From Phoebastria nigripes (taxonomy: Eukaryota > Chordata > Aves > Procellariiformes > Diomedeidae): a stretch of DNA of 64,000 nucleotides. The DNA lies in contig JAYKAV010002442.1 of assembly GCA_035582835.1 (NCBI GenBank), positions 2,288,052 to 2,352,051 on the forward strand. The letters run 5' to 3'. The notes under the pieces are model-generated. The model did no database searches, was not told where the DNA came from, and saw only the letters and a list, made by a program, of their open reading frames with translations. Each line of letters opens with the position of its first letter. Position 1 is the first letter of the stretch. Below, one piece after another: positions 1-14,562 of the stretch. The position numbers and the translations under genes were made by a program.

Positions 1-697
1 CCAGTTTTGTATGCGAGGAAGCAGCACAAAAATCTGTGCCAGCCTCTTCCTGACAGAGGCTGTGGGAGGAAGGAAGGGTTGGCAGGCAGATGGAATATTT
101 GTCAGATGGAGAGAAGGTAATCGGGGGGGAAAAGCATGCCGCTGGAGGAGGTTACCTGGCCATAGCTTCACTGAAATCCTCTGTGGCTTGGAGGATTGAG
201 GAATGGCTGCTTTTAAGAAGGCCAGGGGCTCCCTGTGCCCTAAGGCAGTGGCAGTCACAGTTCCTAACTGCTGACTGGGCTTAATCTGAATTAAACCTCT
301 GGAGTAGGTGTCTGCATGACTGGGGGTTTTGGTGGATCCTGGTTTTGGTGGATTCTTGGTTTGGTAGCCAGGTCAAGGACTAGCTGTAGACACTGTACTG
401 TCTGTGTGTCAGAGCTGGTGATGTCTGGTGGTGATGCTGACACGGATGCCAGCGCAGTCCTAGCTCCACAGCTAGAGAGCTGCTCGCCTGTTGATCTGAA
501 CCCTTTTGTGGACATTCGGTTTCCTTTACAAAATAAAGGATGGGGATTTTATTCTTGTCCTTAAACTGAAGGAGAGGATACTGGCAGGAGGAGGTTCTTC
601 ATGGCTGTTTCATGCTTTGCAGAAAATGCTCTGCAGGTGAACTGGACAGCGCCCGCCGGAACTAAATCTGTCTGAAAAAAAATCTTCCTTCACTCAG
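1..697 (+). other. 5' flank or first intron of SCYL3
   Basis: No gene, repeat family or CpG island is recognisable here. A pyrimidine-rich splice acceptor ends at 697 (cttcactcag), so the SCYL3 start codon sits in an exon beginning at 698. A noncoding first exon and the promoter are therefore expected upstream, probably outside the window. The short open frames here resemble nothing I know and are treated as noise. Confidence 0.5.
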
Positions 698-750
698 AGG
701 CCGGTTTGTCATCAAGAGAAAACCTCTACAACGGCTGAACTCTGCAAGTG

Positions 751-3700
751 ATGGGCTCGGAGAACAGCGCTTTAAAGAGCAACGCACTAGAAGAGCCGCC
801 ATTCACACTGCCAACTGGACACACAATTTATCCGGCTGTGCTACAAGATGGAAAACTTGCTTCGGTCTTTGTGTACAAGCGAGAGAATGAAGATAAGGTT
901 AATAAAGCTGCCAAGGTACTGTAGAGAGCGTGCCTGGGACAGACTTGTCAGAGCTGTCCTTCCTTTTTCTTGGAGGGGTGGTAATCAGTTAATGAGGGTC
1001 AAACCCTTGGGGAGTCAGGGCAGGAGAAAAGGTCGAAGTTGACCCTGGCTGCAAACGGCTGCCGTGCAAGGGGAAAAGGGGTCGGCAGCTGCGAAGCTCA
1101 TCGTGTGCCGCACNATGCGAGCAGTGGCGGGAAGCGAAGTTCAGATAGCAATACGCGCGTTACTTTGCAGAGTGCTGGTCTCTTCCTGCAGACGGAAGTC
1201 AGAGAGTCTCTCTTGGGTGGATCCTACCCAAAATACTGTGTTTATTCTGTGTAAGACTTTGAATCTAGATGCATTATAAAAAGTTCTGCAATGCNTGAGT
1301 GAGTGTGCTGAGTGCTTGGTGAGGAGCAGGGATGGGCTGTCTAAATTCAAGCAGAAAACATGTCTAAAAGTACAAGGCTAAGCTCTGCAGCCAAAAGATG
1401 CCTTGGGTGAGATTTAACAGATGTCTTTGTTTCTGGAAGCACCTGAAAACCTTGCGCCACCCTTGCCTTCTGCGCTTCCTCTCTTGTACTGTGGAAGCAA
1501 ATGGGATCCACCTGGTTACAGAACGTGTGAAGCCTTTGGAGATGGTCCTGGAGACGCTCTCTTCTGCAGAAATCTGCGCAGGGATCTACGATGTGTTGCT
1601 GGCGCTCATCTTCCTCCATGAGAGGGTAGGTACTGTCTCATTCCTGATTCCTCACAAAAAGACAGACACACGCCTCGCAGTTCGTTTAGGCTGAAACTGC
1701 TAAAATCATTGGCTGCTTTGTAGGAGGAAGGGTAATTGAAAATGCTGTGGGTTTTGGAAGTGAGGGAGCAGTTCTCAATTCATGAATTGACATCTGCTTG
1801 CAGTGCTTCTTACTTTAGGGAAATGGGATTGCTCGGCCTTGGCATTTATTTACAGCTGTTGCCACGTATCAAGAGATCGGTGTCACCGCTCCCCTGTTTT
1901 GGCACTGTGTGTTTGTCCAGGACTGCAGTTAAATCCCAGCTCAGGCTGTAGCTTTTGGGCTTTGTGTTCATAGTTGGAGGTCTCTGGATTTACAGTTGCA
2001 TTGCAAGGGCTGTGACAATTAGAGCTTTGTCTGCTCTAAAACCCTAGCCCTTCTGCCTGATACCTGGTAGTCACCTACAAAATCCCAAAGGACCTTTAGA
2101 ATTGTGCGCTTTTTGGCAGCTCTTCCTCAGCTCCTCGCAGCACCTAATTAGTGCTGATTAAGATNTTGCGTCTTCATCTATCCCCAAGTCTGTTATCCTT
2201 TTGTGNTNTTTTTTTTTTTTCATGTTTTAGGGAAACCTAACGCATAACAATGTCTGTTTGTCATCCGTGTTTGTAAGTGAGGATGGGCACTGGAAGCTGG
2301 GAGGAATGGAAACAGTCTGTAACTTCAATGAAGCCACCCCAGAGGTAAGACCCAAGCAAAGTGCACCCTCTGATGCCCGGGAGGGCTCCAGGCCTGCTGA
2401 AGCTGGCCATCCGTGGATGTGAAGGCCCAAGTCCTTCCAGTTATCTGGATTTACTATTAAGTGTGTTGGCTCACTTCCAGCTCTGACCTGAATCTTTGCT
2501 CTAAGGACACCGTAACTATAAACTACAATGTCTACACAAACAGAAACTAATTCCCCATTAGCCAAAAAGCAGCTACTTTTCTAAGGGAGACTGCTGGCTG
2601 GAGGGTAGGTTAAGACTGGGGAGAGTGAGAAAATCTTTGCTCCTCTGGACTGATTTAAAAACAAACTAAAATAAAAAAGCTTTAGTGTGAGGCAGGAAGA
2701 TCCAGGTTGAAATGAATCAATAAATAAAATAATTTAAATGACTCCTTAGCTTTTGCTGCTGGCATCTTCATTGCTTGTTACTGGTCTTAGCAGAAAAATT
2801 CCTGGTTTGATTTCTGCTGCACGCTGTGCAGAGTCATTGCTGCAGCCTGGCACCGTGTCATAAATGTACGTTGCCCATACATTCCCAGAGGATCCACAAA
2901 TCCTTGACAAACTGTATTGAGTGTCCCTGGCGTGTATCACCTTTCAGAAGGGATCAGGCAGATGCGCAACTGGTGTGCATGGTGGTGCACAACAATGCAA
3001 AGAGCAATGCAAAGACTGCTAAAGCTCATTAAATCCTTTCCCTGTCCAGTTGGATCATGCGGGACGATAGGACTAAAGGGATGACTTGGCTGTGATGCCC
3101 TGAAGTTGCTTTCTGTCAGCTTGGTGCTTCACACCTGGTCCCTTTGTGCTTCCCCTCCGGGCAGAGCAAAGCGCAGCCTGCCCTGGATGCCAGCGGAGGG
3201 GGCAGGGGCAGATCTCCTGCCACACGCTCAGCCTGGCCCGCGGGGAGAGCCTGCTCCTGCTGCTTGGCACAGATGAGCAATTGAGGCAGCTCATGTCTCC
3301 CCTTTTCTCCTTCCAGTTCCTCTGTCATGTCAAGTCGGTACGAGACCAGTCGTGCATCCCTTGCGAGGAGATGGTGAGTAACATCACTTGCTGGAGGAAC
3401 TTCTTGCTGGCAACAAAAAAAAGTGCGATGTTCAGGAAATAGTTTTCATTCACGCATTTTGTTTCCTTATGCCTGAATGGGAATAAGTGGCTATTGGATA
3501 GTATCTGAGGTTTACTCTCTTCCTTTTTTCCCCCTTCCATCCCATCCCTGGTTTGGGAATGGTGTTGGGCATAGGGAAGTGAAATTCTGAATGAGGAGTG
3601 ATGGGACAGCAGGTTCTCATAATATTTTTCAAANGCTTTGTGTTGCAGCTTTAATGCTTCTAAATCACCAAGGCTTTGCAAAAATTACAGCGTAGTTGCT

Positions 3701-6700
3701 GAGATTGCCCAGATCACTGTGGTCACACGGTTGCGTAGCTCTCATAACAACCTTTTTTTCACTTGTTAGTCACCTCCTATCCATTAAGCATCCTGTGAGT
3801 TGCTTATGCTAAAGGAGCGTTCTTTCTCTCTCTAATTATCACCTGTTTCCATAGAAATGCTGAAAGCTGTTGACCTGCAATTGCTGCGTGCGTTCATCGG
3901 GGAATTGTTTCATTGTGACATAGTTGCTCCTTTGGGTTATAAATTCCCCGGTGGAGGTTTTTTTAGCATAATATTCCACTTGTAAGGTACTTAGTGGAGC
4001 TTTGGTGCTATAAAGAGAATTGGAGAGTGTTTATGGCGGGGGGTGGGAATAGAGACTTATAGAAACTACCAGGTATTTCATAAACTCCTGCTTTGCTGAT
4101 CTCTCTTATTTTATTTTCAGTCTGCAGATTTCAAAATTCTGCCCAACAGCTATGGGCATGCGAGGGATGCCTATGCGTTTGGAACAATGGTTGAAAATCT
4201 CCTGACGGTCCTAAATGATCAGGGTGAGGAACGACATGTGTTTATTTTGCTATCGACAGGCCTCTGTAGCTTATTCCTTGTGTGCGTCGAGCCATTTGCC
4301 TTTTGTTGCAGCTGGCAGATGTGCTGCAGGTTCAGTGGCCATTGTTGTTCTTTGCATTTGCTAAGTTAAAATGCAGACTTCGGCTTCTCCGTGTTCCCCT
4401 TTTCCTGCATTTGAACATGGTCAGATGTGGCCGGAGGTCACCAGCCCGTGTAAAACGAGCACTCCCAAATCTGCTCTGCAGCAGTCAGAGGTTCGCTTGG
4501 TCCTGCTGCTTCATCAAGGGTTATGGACGCGGGCGNGTGGATGTTGTGTACCACAGCTGAGCAGGGGCTGCTGCCTTCTAGCAGAGAGGCAGCAGGAAGC
4601 TTCTTGGGAGGACAGTAGCACTCCTTGGTGCCCCAATAGCCAAGCAGCTTAGGAAGAGAAATGGAAATGCTACTTTCCCTTCTTTTAGGGACAGATACGA
4701 GCAATTTTGCTATCAATGGAGCTAAAAATGAGTTTTTGGGAGGGTGGAGGACTCCTGAACATAGCTTGTTCAGTGTTGAGAGAAATCTAACTGTAGGTGC
4801 TCTGGATTTCAATTTCAGCAGATATTCTCTCCAGCTTTCAGCAAACCTTGCACTGTACGCTGCTGAATCCAGATCCAAAGTGTCGTCCACCACTGTCCAG
4901 CTTATTGTCTCACGAGTTCTTCAGGTAAGGAAAGGAATATCCTGCCCCTCTTGGTATGTCTTGATACTGCTTATTTCTGTGTTGCAAATGTGTTAATTTT
5001 GTGAAGGTGTGTTGCTTATCAGATGGGAAGTGCAGACTTAATCCCTGCCTCTTACAGGGATCTTTGACAAAGAGGCTCCTTAAATTAAGAAAGCATTATC
5101 AGCCTTCCAAATGAGGTGCTGAGCTAGCAGTGGTGATAGAAGTGTGTCCCTTAGTCACACGCAGTCAGTTGGATCTCCCCAAGCTCATGGGAGGTGGTGG
5201 GAAACGCTCTAGAAAATAAAATCATTAGCGATACCGCTGGAGCAAAGCAGGCTCCGAGATAATCCACACAGAGCTGTGTCTGCTGTCACCTGAGTGCTTC
5301 TCTGGGTGGTGGCCTTAGTGTAGGGTAGCACTTCCTTCCGCTCATTGCCCCAGGAAGGTGGTCAGAGGTGGCTGATGCCGCATTGCCCAGGTATCCCTGT
5401 GAATTGCTGACTTCGAAGCGCAGCACTGTGCAGGCACAGCTTTCAGGTACTGGTCACACCTCCATGCTGGCATTCTTGGTCCACCGGCATTTGACTTGTA
5501 TCCCTCTGTCTAATTCTCTCTGCGAAATCAAGGATGGGGATTTGCAGTCTCTTGGTTGTGGGTGGTTTAAGCATCAATAAGGATCACACTTGACAGCGTA
5601 TGTTTTTGTGCTTAGGAATGATTTTCTGGAAGTTGTGAATTTTCTGAAGACCTTAACAGTAAAGTCTGAGGAGGAAAAAACTGAATTTTTCAAGTAAGTG
5701 AAGGAACTATAATCTGGAAGCATCTTATTTCAGAAATACTTCTGCTGAATGGGATTGTGGGGGGACCCGGGAAGGTTAGTGGCCAGAGAGGTAGTTCCTC
5801 AGGTGGCATATTTTGATTGCTTTGGCAGAACATGGTTTGCTCTGTAATATTTCGGGTACTCCAGCCAAAGTAATGATCGCATCAAAGAGGAAACTCTTCA
5901 CTCCCTCCTTTCCCCATTTCTTTTGAATGGTTTGGTGTTTGGGAGGAGTGGTACCTGCTGGGCTCTGCATCATTCTGATACTCGCCAGCCTCCGGAGTGA
6001 TGCTGTGCACAGCCATATGGACAGCAGTGTATTTACTTGCTACAGACCAATTGCTGTCGCTGGGGAATCAGTCAGAAACCGGACTGCAGTGACATGCGTC
6101 ACTTCAGGGGTGCCCTTCTGAATCCCGTCTGCTTGCTAGCAGCTGAGTTGAACTCCTGCAGGGCTAAGAACAGAAGCTTTCCCAGGAGTACAGGGATATG
6201 AAGAGGAAAGAATTTTTCCATTGTCCGTGTTCTAATTGAGTTAATGCACTTTGTGGGGCATAATGCTGATGTTATTAGCAGAAGTTGAATTATTCAGGTT
6301 CTCTTCCACCCGCATTAGCAGCACTGTCCCGTCTCCCACTGCACCACAGCTAAGCAGGAATCATTTGAAAAGCCTGTTTGTGTGCTGTAGGGTTGTGGTA
6401 GAGGAGGGAGTGTGGCCTAACAGCTCGTCTGCTTGAGCTCTGGTGAACAGCTCTCACTGGAGCCATCCCGGGGTCCTGCTGCTTTACACACAGGCTATCT
6501 GCTTGCCCAGTTTCAAAATACTCTAAAATATCAGAGAACTTCTTGTAATGTGCTAGAAAAAAAGAATCTTTCCCTTGCCTCATTCTTACAAGTAGCTTTA
6601 TTTTAGATGTGACTTTGCAAAAAAGTGAAATCTAGCACTAGGCACCTCTTGAGGGTGAAAATTTCTTCCATTTAGGCAGATCTTGTATACTGCTAATGAG

Positions 6701-9700
6701 ATGGTTTTCAATAAGACATGTTGGGTGAATTAATCTTGTGGTGCAAGCCCTGCCTGGGTAAAGCTGTTGTCTGTAATGGATGTCTCAGCTGCAGCAGTGC
6801 AGCATCTGCAGGAAATCCCATGGTCATGGTCCCCAAGAAGTTTTCTCTAAGGGAAGCTTCCGTGTAGTCATGGCATTATCTGGCCCTGAAAAGGGGAGAA
6901 GCTGAATTTTTCTTTCTTTTTCCATATAAAGGAGCCTGGCTGTTCTTACAGAGCTATTTTCCTGCCTGTTTTATACTTCTGTGGTCACTGTCAGCTGTAA
7001 CACTGGTTTGATTTCACTAGTTTGAGACTAAAAGTAGAGCAAAGAAGAGGAGAAAGGGGATCTTAGCAGGAACATTGAGAATGGTTCCCACCATCTGTGC
7101 AACAACAGTGTTTGCCGAGGGAGGGAACAAATACTTTGTTTAAAGATACGGCAGTGTTGCTCCTTTATCAGGCAGAGGGGCTTTCAAAGCATGTGCACTA
7201 TTGCTCTTAAGTCTCCCCCAAACCTAGAGAAAAGCAGTAATTGTTACTGATATTTTAAAAATGAAAATCTTACAAAGAAGAGCAGTTGCACAAAAGAAAA
7301 CTCTTTGTGACTTAAATAAATAAACGCAAAGCATGCTCTGTTGGCCACCTCTAATTAGAGGTATTAGATAGAAGTGGTTTCAAAATGGGATTCCCGTTTT
7401 GCAAGGGAAACTTCCCATACGTGGTGGGTAGAACAGCCTTTTCTCAAGCAGTAGGAAAATTCTTGCGATGCACCAGGTTGTGGGGTGAGAGGCCAGCTCT
7501 CTTTTGCAGTTTTAACGCTGTAGCATTTCACGGGAGATACTGGCTCTGAGGCAGTTCGATGCTACAGCAGCTTCTCAGAGGGGGAAGCCTTCAGGAGCCA
7601 GCTGCAGGTGCGGCGGTACTTCTGGATGTGCCCGTGACAGCCTGTGGTCCAGGTGTGGGGTTTTACAGGATGTGTCTCTGGCTCCTGCTTTGCGTTATCA
7701 TTGCCTGAAAGCCTCAGGCAGGAGCAGAGCCTTGTTCTTCTAGGTTAGTGTGCACGCAGAGTGAGAGGCTGCGATGGGACTTTGTCTCTAGGAGATGAGT
7801 CAGACCCCAAAAAAGGGGAAAGTAATATTAAGGGAAACAGTCGTAAATGCATGGAAGGCTGCCTTGATACTAATTGCTCTCTCCTGGAACACAGATTCCT
7901 GCTGGACAGGGTGGCCAGCTTGTCAGAGGAGCTGATAGCGTCACGGCTAGTGCCTCTTCTACTCAATCAGCTCGTGTTTGCAGAACCTGTAGCTGTCAAG
8001 AGTTTTCTTCCTCATCTGCTGGGTCCAAAGAAAGGTGACCTTTAAATACTTTCTCTCTTAGATTACTGACAAGTTTGGAATGAATTCAGAGTGGTCGTTC
8101 CATTGAATCACGGGAATAGTGGTGTTTATTTAACCAGAACAAATGCTGTAACATACAGCACTGGAAAGGACAGTTGTGTGTGCTTCCCCATTTGCAGTAC
8201 TTTCCACTGCTCTGCTGATGCTGGGAAGAGAATTAGGAATTGCCGGGGCTCTTTCCCAGGTTTACGTGTCACCCCCCCTGCCCACCCCAGGCTTTCTCAG
8301 TGGCTCACTGCGTATCCCTCTTCTCACCTTTCCCCTACCCTCCCTGCCCTTTTTTCTTCTGCCACTGCACTCATTCTCCTGTAAGGGTGCTCAGTCTCCT
8401 CTCTCCTCTGTAAGCGGTGTTCAGCATGTCTTGCTGGATCCCCAGCTATCTCTGTCCCCGCTGTTTGCCTCCCCTCTCTTCAAGTTCTTCCTAAATAGCT
8501 ACTGGTGTTTAGGCCAAGCAGTACCTGTCTTGTGGCTGTTTGACCTTCCCTGTTCAGAGCCATTGCCATCGAGCAGTGGATGCGGGCACTGCTGCCTCTC
8601 CCCCCTCCCATCTCTGACATCCCAAGCGAGCTGTGTGGGCAGCTGACAAAGCATCAGACCTGGCAGTCGGGTGACACTGTAAATCTCAGCTGTGATGGTT
8701 TCTCAGCGAGGAGCTTTTGGGTGAGCTGTCTCTCGTTGTTGAAGCAGCCTTGTTCCATCTTCACCTCTCTTCCCTAGAACAAATTGGAGAAAGCCAGACC
8801 AGCTGCCTCCTGTCGCCAGCCTTGTTCCAGACGCACGTCATTCCTGTGCTGCTGAAGCTATTTGAGGTTCACGAGGAGCATGTTCGAATGGTGTTGCTGT
8901 CTCACATTCATGCCTACGCAGGACTGTTCTCTCGGGAGGAGTTGAAAAACATCATATTGCCACAGGTTAAGGACAGCAAAACAATACGCGGTATATCCTA
9001 GAATATGGGATTTCTACTGCTCGGGTTGGTTTGTAGCTTAAAGTTAGGATCTCATAGTGCTGGCCACAAACGACAGTTTGCAACCTCCTTTCTACGCAAG
9101 CCCTAACCCTTACACCCCATCCTGATCTGGAGCGCTGTTTTTGTTAAGCCCAATGCCCTCTGTCACACACTCCCCTTGTGCCGATACCTGTCGGCCTTGA
9201 CCAGCAGCCTCACAACAAGAGACTGTGTTTCTGTTTCACACCACAGCTGTCACAAGTGGAGGAGTGACCGGTCGAAGCTCAGGGTGCCTTGGTGTTACGG
9301 TCCAGTGCTCAGCAGGCACTAGGATCAGCCACCCTTTTTAGCTTGTAACACAAAGCGGAAGGCTGATTTTATGCTACGGAATAATGTCCAGTATCTACTG
9401 AGAGCTGTGGGAGATCATAGAAATGAAATGTGCTGCAAATATAACATTTAAAGGGGAAAGAAGTGAAAAAGCAGAATTTTGTGTTCTTGGTAACATTATC
9501 ATGTTCTTGGTGTAGGTACTGCTGGGCCTTCGAGATACCAGTGACTCTATCGTTGCGATAACGCTGCACAGCTTAGCCGTTCTCGTCTCCCTGCTTGGAC
9601 CTGAAGTAGTTATAGGTGGAGAAAGAACGAAGATTTTCAAAAGCTCTGCACCAAGTTTCATGAAAACTGCTGATCTCTCCCCGGAAGGTAAATGATACGG

Positions 9701-12700
9701 TCAGAGTGCTCTCGGGATTCTTGCCCGTTCTGTCCAAGCAACATAGGCAGAATTTCTTGGATGATTAATCTGTTGCTGTTGACAGGTTAATTGAAAAACA
9801 AAACAAAACAAAAACAACAACAACAAAAAAACTAATATGCAGCTAAACTTCAATTCTAAAGTAGGTGCTGTTTGCAGATACAGAATTGATATCAGAAGAA
9901 GAGTTATATAAAAGTATTTTAAATGTAGGAAATGTATGGAAAAAAATTTAAATCTCTTCTTCATTTAAGAATCTCTGTAATTAAAGGAGATTGTTAAGTG
10001 TCTGTGTTTGTCTTTGGTGCAAAAACTATACTGCCCTTCTAAAGGACTTATGTGCTTAGGCAGATAGTTGTTTAATATTCCCTGTCCTTCGTGTTTTTAA
10101 AAATAGTAAATCTCATCCTCTTCCCCCAATTTCTATTCATAGATTGGAAAAGGAATACGAACTTCCCTATTTTCTCAGCTCTCAGGAGGCTTTTCAGCTA
10201 ATCCAAATGAAGACAGTAGTCCCTGCACCTGCTAGATAACTTGGAACCGAGTGTACTAAGGGAAAGCTTTTCTGGATATTCAAACTAAGAATGCTTATAA
10301 CTGGAGGGAAGGATCGGCATTTGTTCTGCTTTAGACATATAGATACCAAATGAAATGCATGACAGATCAATTTAAGTATAAATGTTTTCTTCCTAATTAT
10401 GTGTGTACTGACAGTTACCACCCTTTATTAAAATCTGTGGATGACTCATTGCATTATTTTGCTTTACATTATTTTAGTAGACTATAGTAAATAAACCCCT
10501 TTGGATTGCATGCTAAAACCAGGTTTATTTTTCAGAATATATTTAAAATTGACCTGATTTAACTATTGACAAACAACAAAAAAACACCTTTGTCTTCAAC
10601 AGTGAGTGATGACCTGCAAAAAACAGTACTAGAGGCTGAACGTGGGAGGCTTAATAAGCTGTTTGCTTAAGCCCCTAAAAGGATGTACCTTTATCAAGGG
10701 CACTTTGGGGAGCGGGTGGGTGCTGTGTGTTTAACTGCAGTCCTTTCCAGTGCCATGGGCCATGTGTCTCTGGCTGCACTGGTAATGCCTAGCCTAGGCA
10801 GGCGCAGCTGGCTGGGGACACAGGTGAGCCATGTGGAAGCTGATGCAGCACTACCTCAAGCTGTGCTGTTCTGGGGTGGTGGCAACAGGGCCTCACATGG
10901 CTGAGGCTGGTGCTGGTGAATCACCACCACCACTGACGATATGCCGCAACTCCCAGAAATGAACTGGAACTTGGTGCTTGCCCGGCTATCGTCAGTGGCC
11001 CAGGGAAACAAACCTGCCTCGTGCAGCTTCAAAGTGTGGCCCTTACTACCTGCCACCCCACCTCGCTGCGGGTGTGGTACAAGGGAGGCTGTCGCACAGC
11101 CTTCAGGGTAGAGCCTCTTGCTNCTGTAAGCTGCTTTGCTCATGCCCAGGCATAAAAGAGGGTTTGTGTAGTCACATGAGTTTGCTTATGCTTTGAGTTG
11201 TTGTGACTATCAGACAAGAGGCAGGTAACAGGGGATTTGTGATGCCATACAGTACAGAAGCTGGGATTTTGGATCCAGCCAGGTGGCAAACAGCATTTTT
11301 TAAGCATCTGTTCCAATCATAATCAGTTTGTTCATTGTGTATTTCTTGAAAGAACATAGCAAAAACTGACCATTTACAGTTGCCCAAACTTTGTATTGGC
11401 AAGAGCTGCAGATGGCAGGAACAGAGGAATATTGTGTTATAGACAGCTCAAGAGGTGCAGCTGTTGCGTTGCTGTGCCAATCTTCCTTCAGTATTGCTTG
11501 TCAGCGTTGTAAATAAGAACGTTCCAATGCTGCGGGCAGTTTCAACTAAGACTGACAACGCACCTTGTGGACCTGGTGTCCTTTCTTTTCTTTTATCCCT
11601 GCAGACTCCCCCAGTCACGTAAGCAATCAGAGAAATCAAACCTCTCGGCCTTTGAAGAACAATTCTAGTGTGTTCTCCATCGCTGGAAATGTACCTGTCA
11701 AGAAGCTTTCTGTGCAACAAGACAATCCACTGGCTTTAAAGACAGGTAAAACTTTGCCCTAGCTCTTCCTTTTTAGAAATCAAATGTCCTACAAATGAAA
11801 TGTTGCTGGAAAAGATGTTAATTTCCCCCACNTGCTGATCTGAAAGAGATACAGTGAACCAAGGAAGGTAACAGTGAAGGTAGGAGAGTGTGACCCTTGA
11901 CTTCCTAGGGAATAGTTATTTGGGAATCTGATATGCACAGACTGCTGGCTGACTGGCCTTGAATTTCTGTTTCCTTATGGCAGGTTCTCTGTGCTTTTTC
12001 ACCCCTCCCACAGCTTGGCAGATACACTAGATTTATAGGTCAGCTCATTCTCTGACCTCAGAAGCTGACTCAGTTTACTTTCATGGCCTTTTTTCAGTCA
12101 CCTGTTGCTTATCAGCAGTCAGCTTTTATTGCTCCAGGGCTTCAAGATGAATACCCCTCCTTTGCAAGCAGGAAGGTGGCTGTGCTTTCTAATATGAGAG
12201 GAGCTTAGCACTGAAGCATCTTTCCCATCAGCATTGCTGGCTTATTTCCATGCCAGGTGCTACCTGTGATGTCAAGGAGTTTTAGGCACAACTCTGTCTC
12301 TACACTTGCTCTCTTGAAATGAGTATGTAATGCCTTTGTCTTCCACAGGTGAGCAAGACACTCAGTCCCCCCTGAACGGAATTCCTGGAAGCATTAATAC
12401 ACTAGGGAGCAGCAGGAGCTCTCTGACTACCTCCGAAAAGCCAGCAGAGGAGTGGCCAGACTGGAGTGAGCCAGAGGAGACGGACACTGAGAAAACTGTG
12501 AACATTCAAATTCAGCCCCGAGAGCCACGGGGCAGGGTGGGACCTTATTTTGCTGAACATGCTGTAGATGAGAAGCCTTGGGATGACTTTGAGCCCAGCA
12601 GCCCTAGTCCTGAACTGTCCTCAGGAAACTGCCTCACTGTGACACAAGCTGATGCAGTTGAAACACTGAGGCCTCTGCCAGGTACCCATCAACTGAGCAA

Positions 12701-14562
12701 AGAATTCAAAAGCCTCAGACTGAGTCCCCCCACAAAGTCTTGCCCCGGGAACAGCTGGAGCAATGACAAGTGGGACCACCAGGAACAACTGGGAGAAACT
12801 GTGCTGCCAAAAACGACCTTTCAGGAAAGGTTGAAGTCTTCATTGGAGTCTGGTCTAGGAGAAGAATTCACGATCAAAGTGAAGAGGAAACCTGCGCAAG
12901 ACCCCGAGCTGGACTGGTTTGCTGACATGATCCCAGACATTAAACCTTCTTCAGCTATCTTGATTTTACCTGAAGCGAGGACAGAAGCAGTTGTTCCCAG
13001 TCACTCTGGTGTAGTATCCAGCAGAGAAGGTGCCTCCCAGAATGTGCTGTTTTCATCCAAATTTGCAGCAGCTGATGTTATTGAGGTAAGAAGCTATAGC
13101 AGTGGGGTTTAAATGACTGCACACTTGAGAGGATCCTAAAGCATGTACATAGTACAACACACTGTTGTAACACCAGCTGGCTCCTTAATAAGATGGTGGA
13201 TAACCTGAGGAAGCATCCAGCAGCATACGACTGTACAGTTGAGTTTTTACCTGTGAATACAAGATGCTGAGCTCTGAACGATGCCTCTTATCAGGCACCA
13301 GGTTACTCAGTGGGCTGTTACTCCAGCAGCAAGACAGCTGTGTTAAGAAACAGTGAGGGAATGGAAACTTGTATGCTACTAAAGGCACTGACTGAGGAGT
13401 TTTAACTCCTGCTTTTAACTTGTGCTGCTGTATCCTGGATGCAAGGACCCTACACTGCGTTAGGGAGAGTCTTGGTTTGTCGGACAGGTAAAACAAGGCT
13501 GGATCCTGGCTGCTGAACAGGCGTGGCCCCAAGCACAGACAGAAGGGGGCTTTCAAGCACAGAGGATGCTCAGGACTCAGTGTTGCTCCTGGCTCTTCTA
13601 GGAGAACCTAATAGCATTGTAAATAAAGGACCAGGAAATCAGAACCTCTGGATTAGAGAGTAAAGCTTTTTGGGTGCTTTGTTTTCATGAAAGAATAGCT
13701 GAGACATTTCTCCATTTCAGAGGACCAGGGGGGTTATAAAACTGCCTTTTTAAGTAAGCAGGTAAATCCCTCTAGCCCTGTCACAGAGACTCCAGAGACT
13801 GCTTCCATTTCCTAGGAGGGGAGGTAGCACTCCCAACACTGCCACCTGAACACGTAACTCCGATAGGGAACAGGTGTTGATTTCAAGTTGTTTTGCTAAT
13901 TCAGCCTCAAGAGAGCTACCACAGGGGTAGCAGGTAGCATGGGGAAAGGAGCCTTGGATGTAAACTGAAGTTGTTTACAACAGTTGAAAATGGCACACTT
14001 GATTTTTAAGAAGCACTGTCGTGGTATCAACCCCGTTTTGGGGGGGGAGTCACTCAACTGTAGTGCAGTCAGTGCTGTGGAGTAGTAGAAGAGCTGTGTC
14101 AGTGGACGGGTGAGATCAAACTCATAGTGTTAGAATACAGCAGGACAACAGCTGTTTCCTAGGGCGAAAGAAATCATCTAGTTTATAGCATCCTGTTCTT
14201 AATGGGAACTGGTTTTGTTACAAACAGTTCTTGCTTTCATTTTAGGGAAAAAAATAAAAGAATCTCCCTGTTACTTTGCTCTTTGTCTTTAAGCTGTTTC
14301 CTTTAAAAGTTCTTTAAGACAGAAAGCTGCAAATACTGGCACTTTAGTTTTGGTCTTATGAGGGGGTTTCGGCATTCTGGATGAATGTCTTGCTCTGCCA
14401 TGGCAAGCCGCACAGGCTACTGCCTGGCTCCTGTGGCTGTGCCAAGTACAGAAGTACAGTACATGTGCCTTAATGTTGATTAATTTTACATGATTCTAGG
14501 CTGAAGCTGCAGGCTGGGATGAAGAAGAGGAGTTGAACTGGGAAGATGATACTAACTGGTAA
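751..14562 (+). CDS. SCYL3: SCYL3 (PACE-1), SCY1-like pseudokinase 3, 13 coding exons, complete
   Basis: Coding exons: 751-915, 1440-1625, 2231-2344, 3317-3373, 4121-4223, 4819-4924, 5616-5693, 7895-8034, 8778-8965, 9516-9687, 11605-11745, 12349-13085, 14500-14562. All join in frame and give 749 residues (human about 742). The start MGSENS keeps the Gly2 expected for N-myristoylation, known for PACE-1. Exons 1-7 form a kinase-like domain whose catalytic motifs are lost: the HRD position reads THN (121-123) and the DFG position reads GME (142-144), so it is a pseudokinase. Exons 8-10 encode helical HEAT-like repeats. The 737-nt exon 12 encodes an acidic, probably disordered tail, which ends in the conserved acidic/Trp C-terminus LNWEDDTNW. 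The family acts as a Golgi and leading-edge scaffold; SCYL3 binds ezrin. The gene converges on FIRRM, as in human. Every donor is GT, with a slightly unusual gttaag after exon 9. Confidence 0.97.

Noticed and set aside
4438..4893. 151-codon minus-strand open frame
   Set aside because: It is antisense to SCYL3 exon 6 and its intron; the protein-like signal comes from the complementary coding exon.
8176..8646. 156-codon open frame inside SCYL3 intron 8
   Set aside because: It is a pyrimidine-rich, Ser/Pro/Leu-biased run without domain similarity, inside an intron whose flanking exons join correctly.
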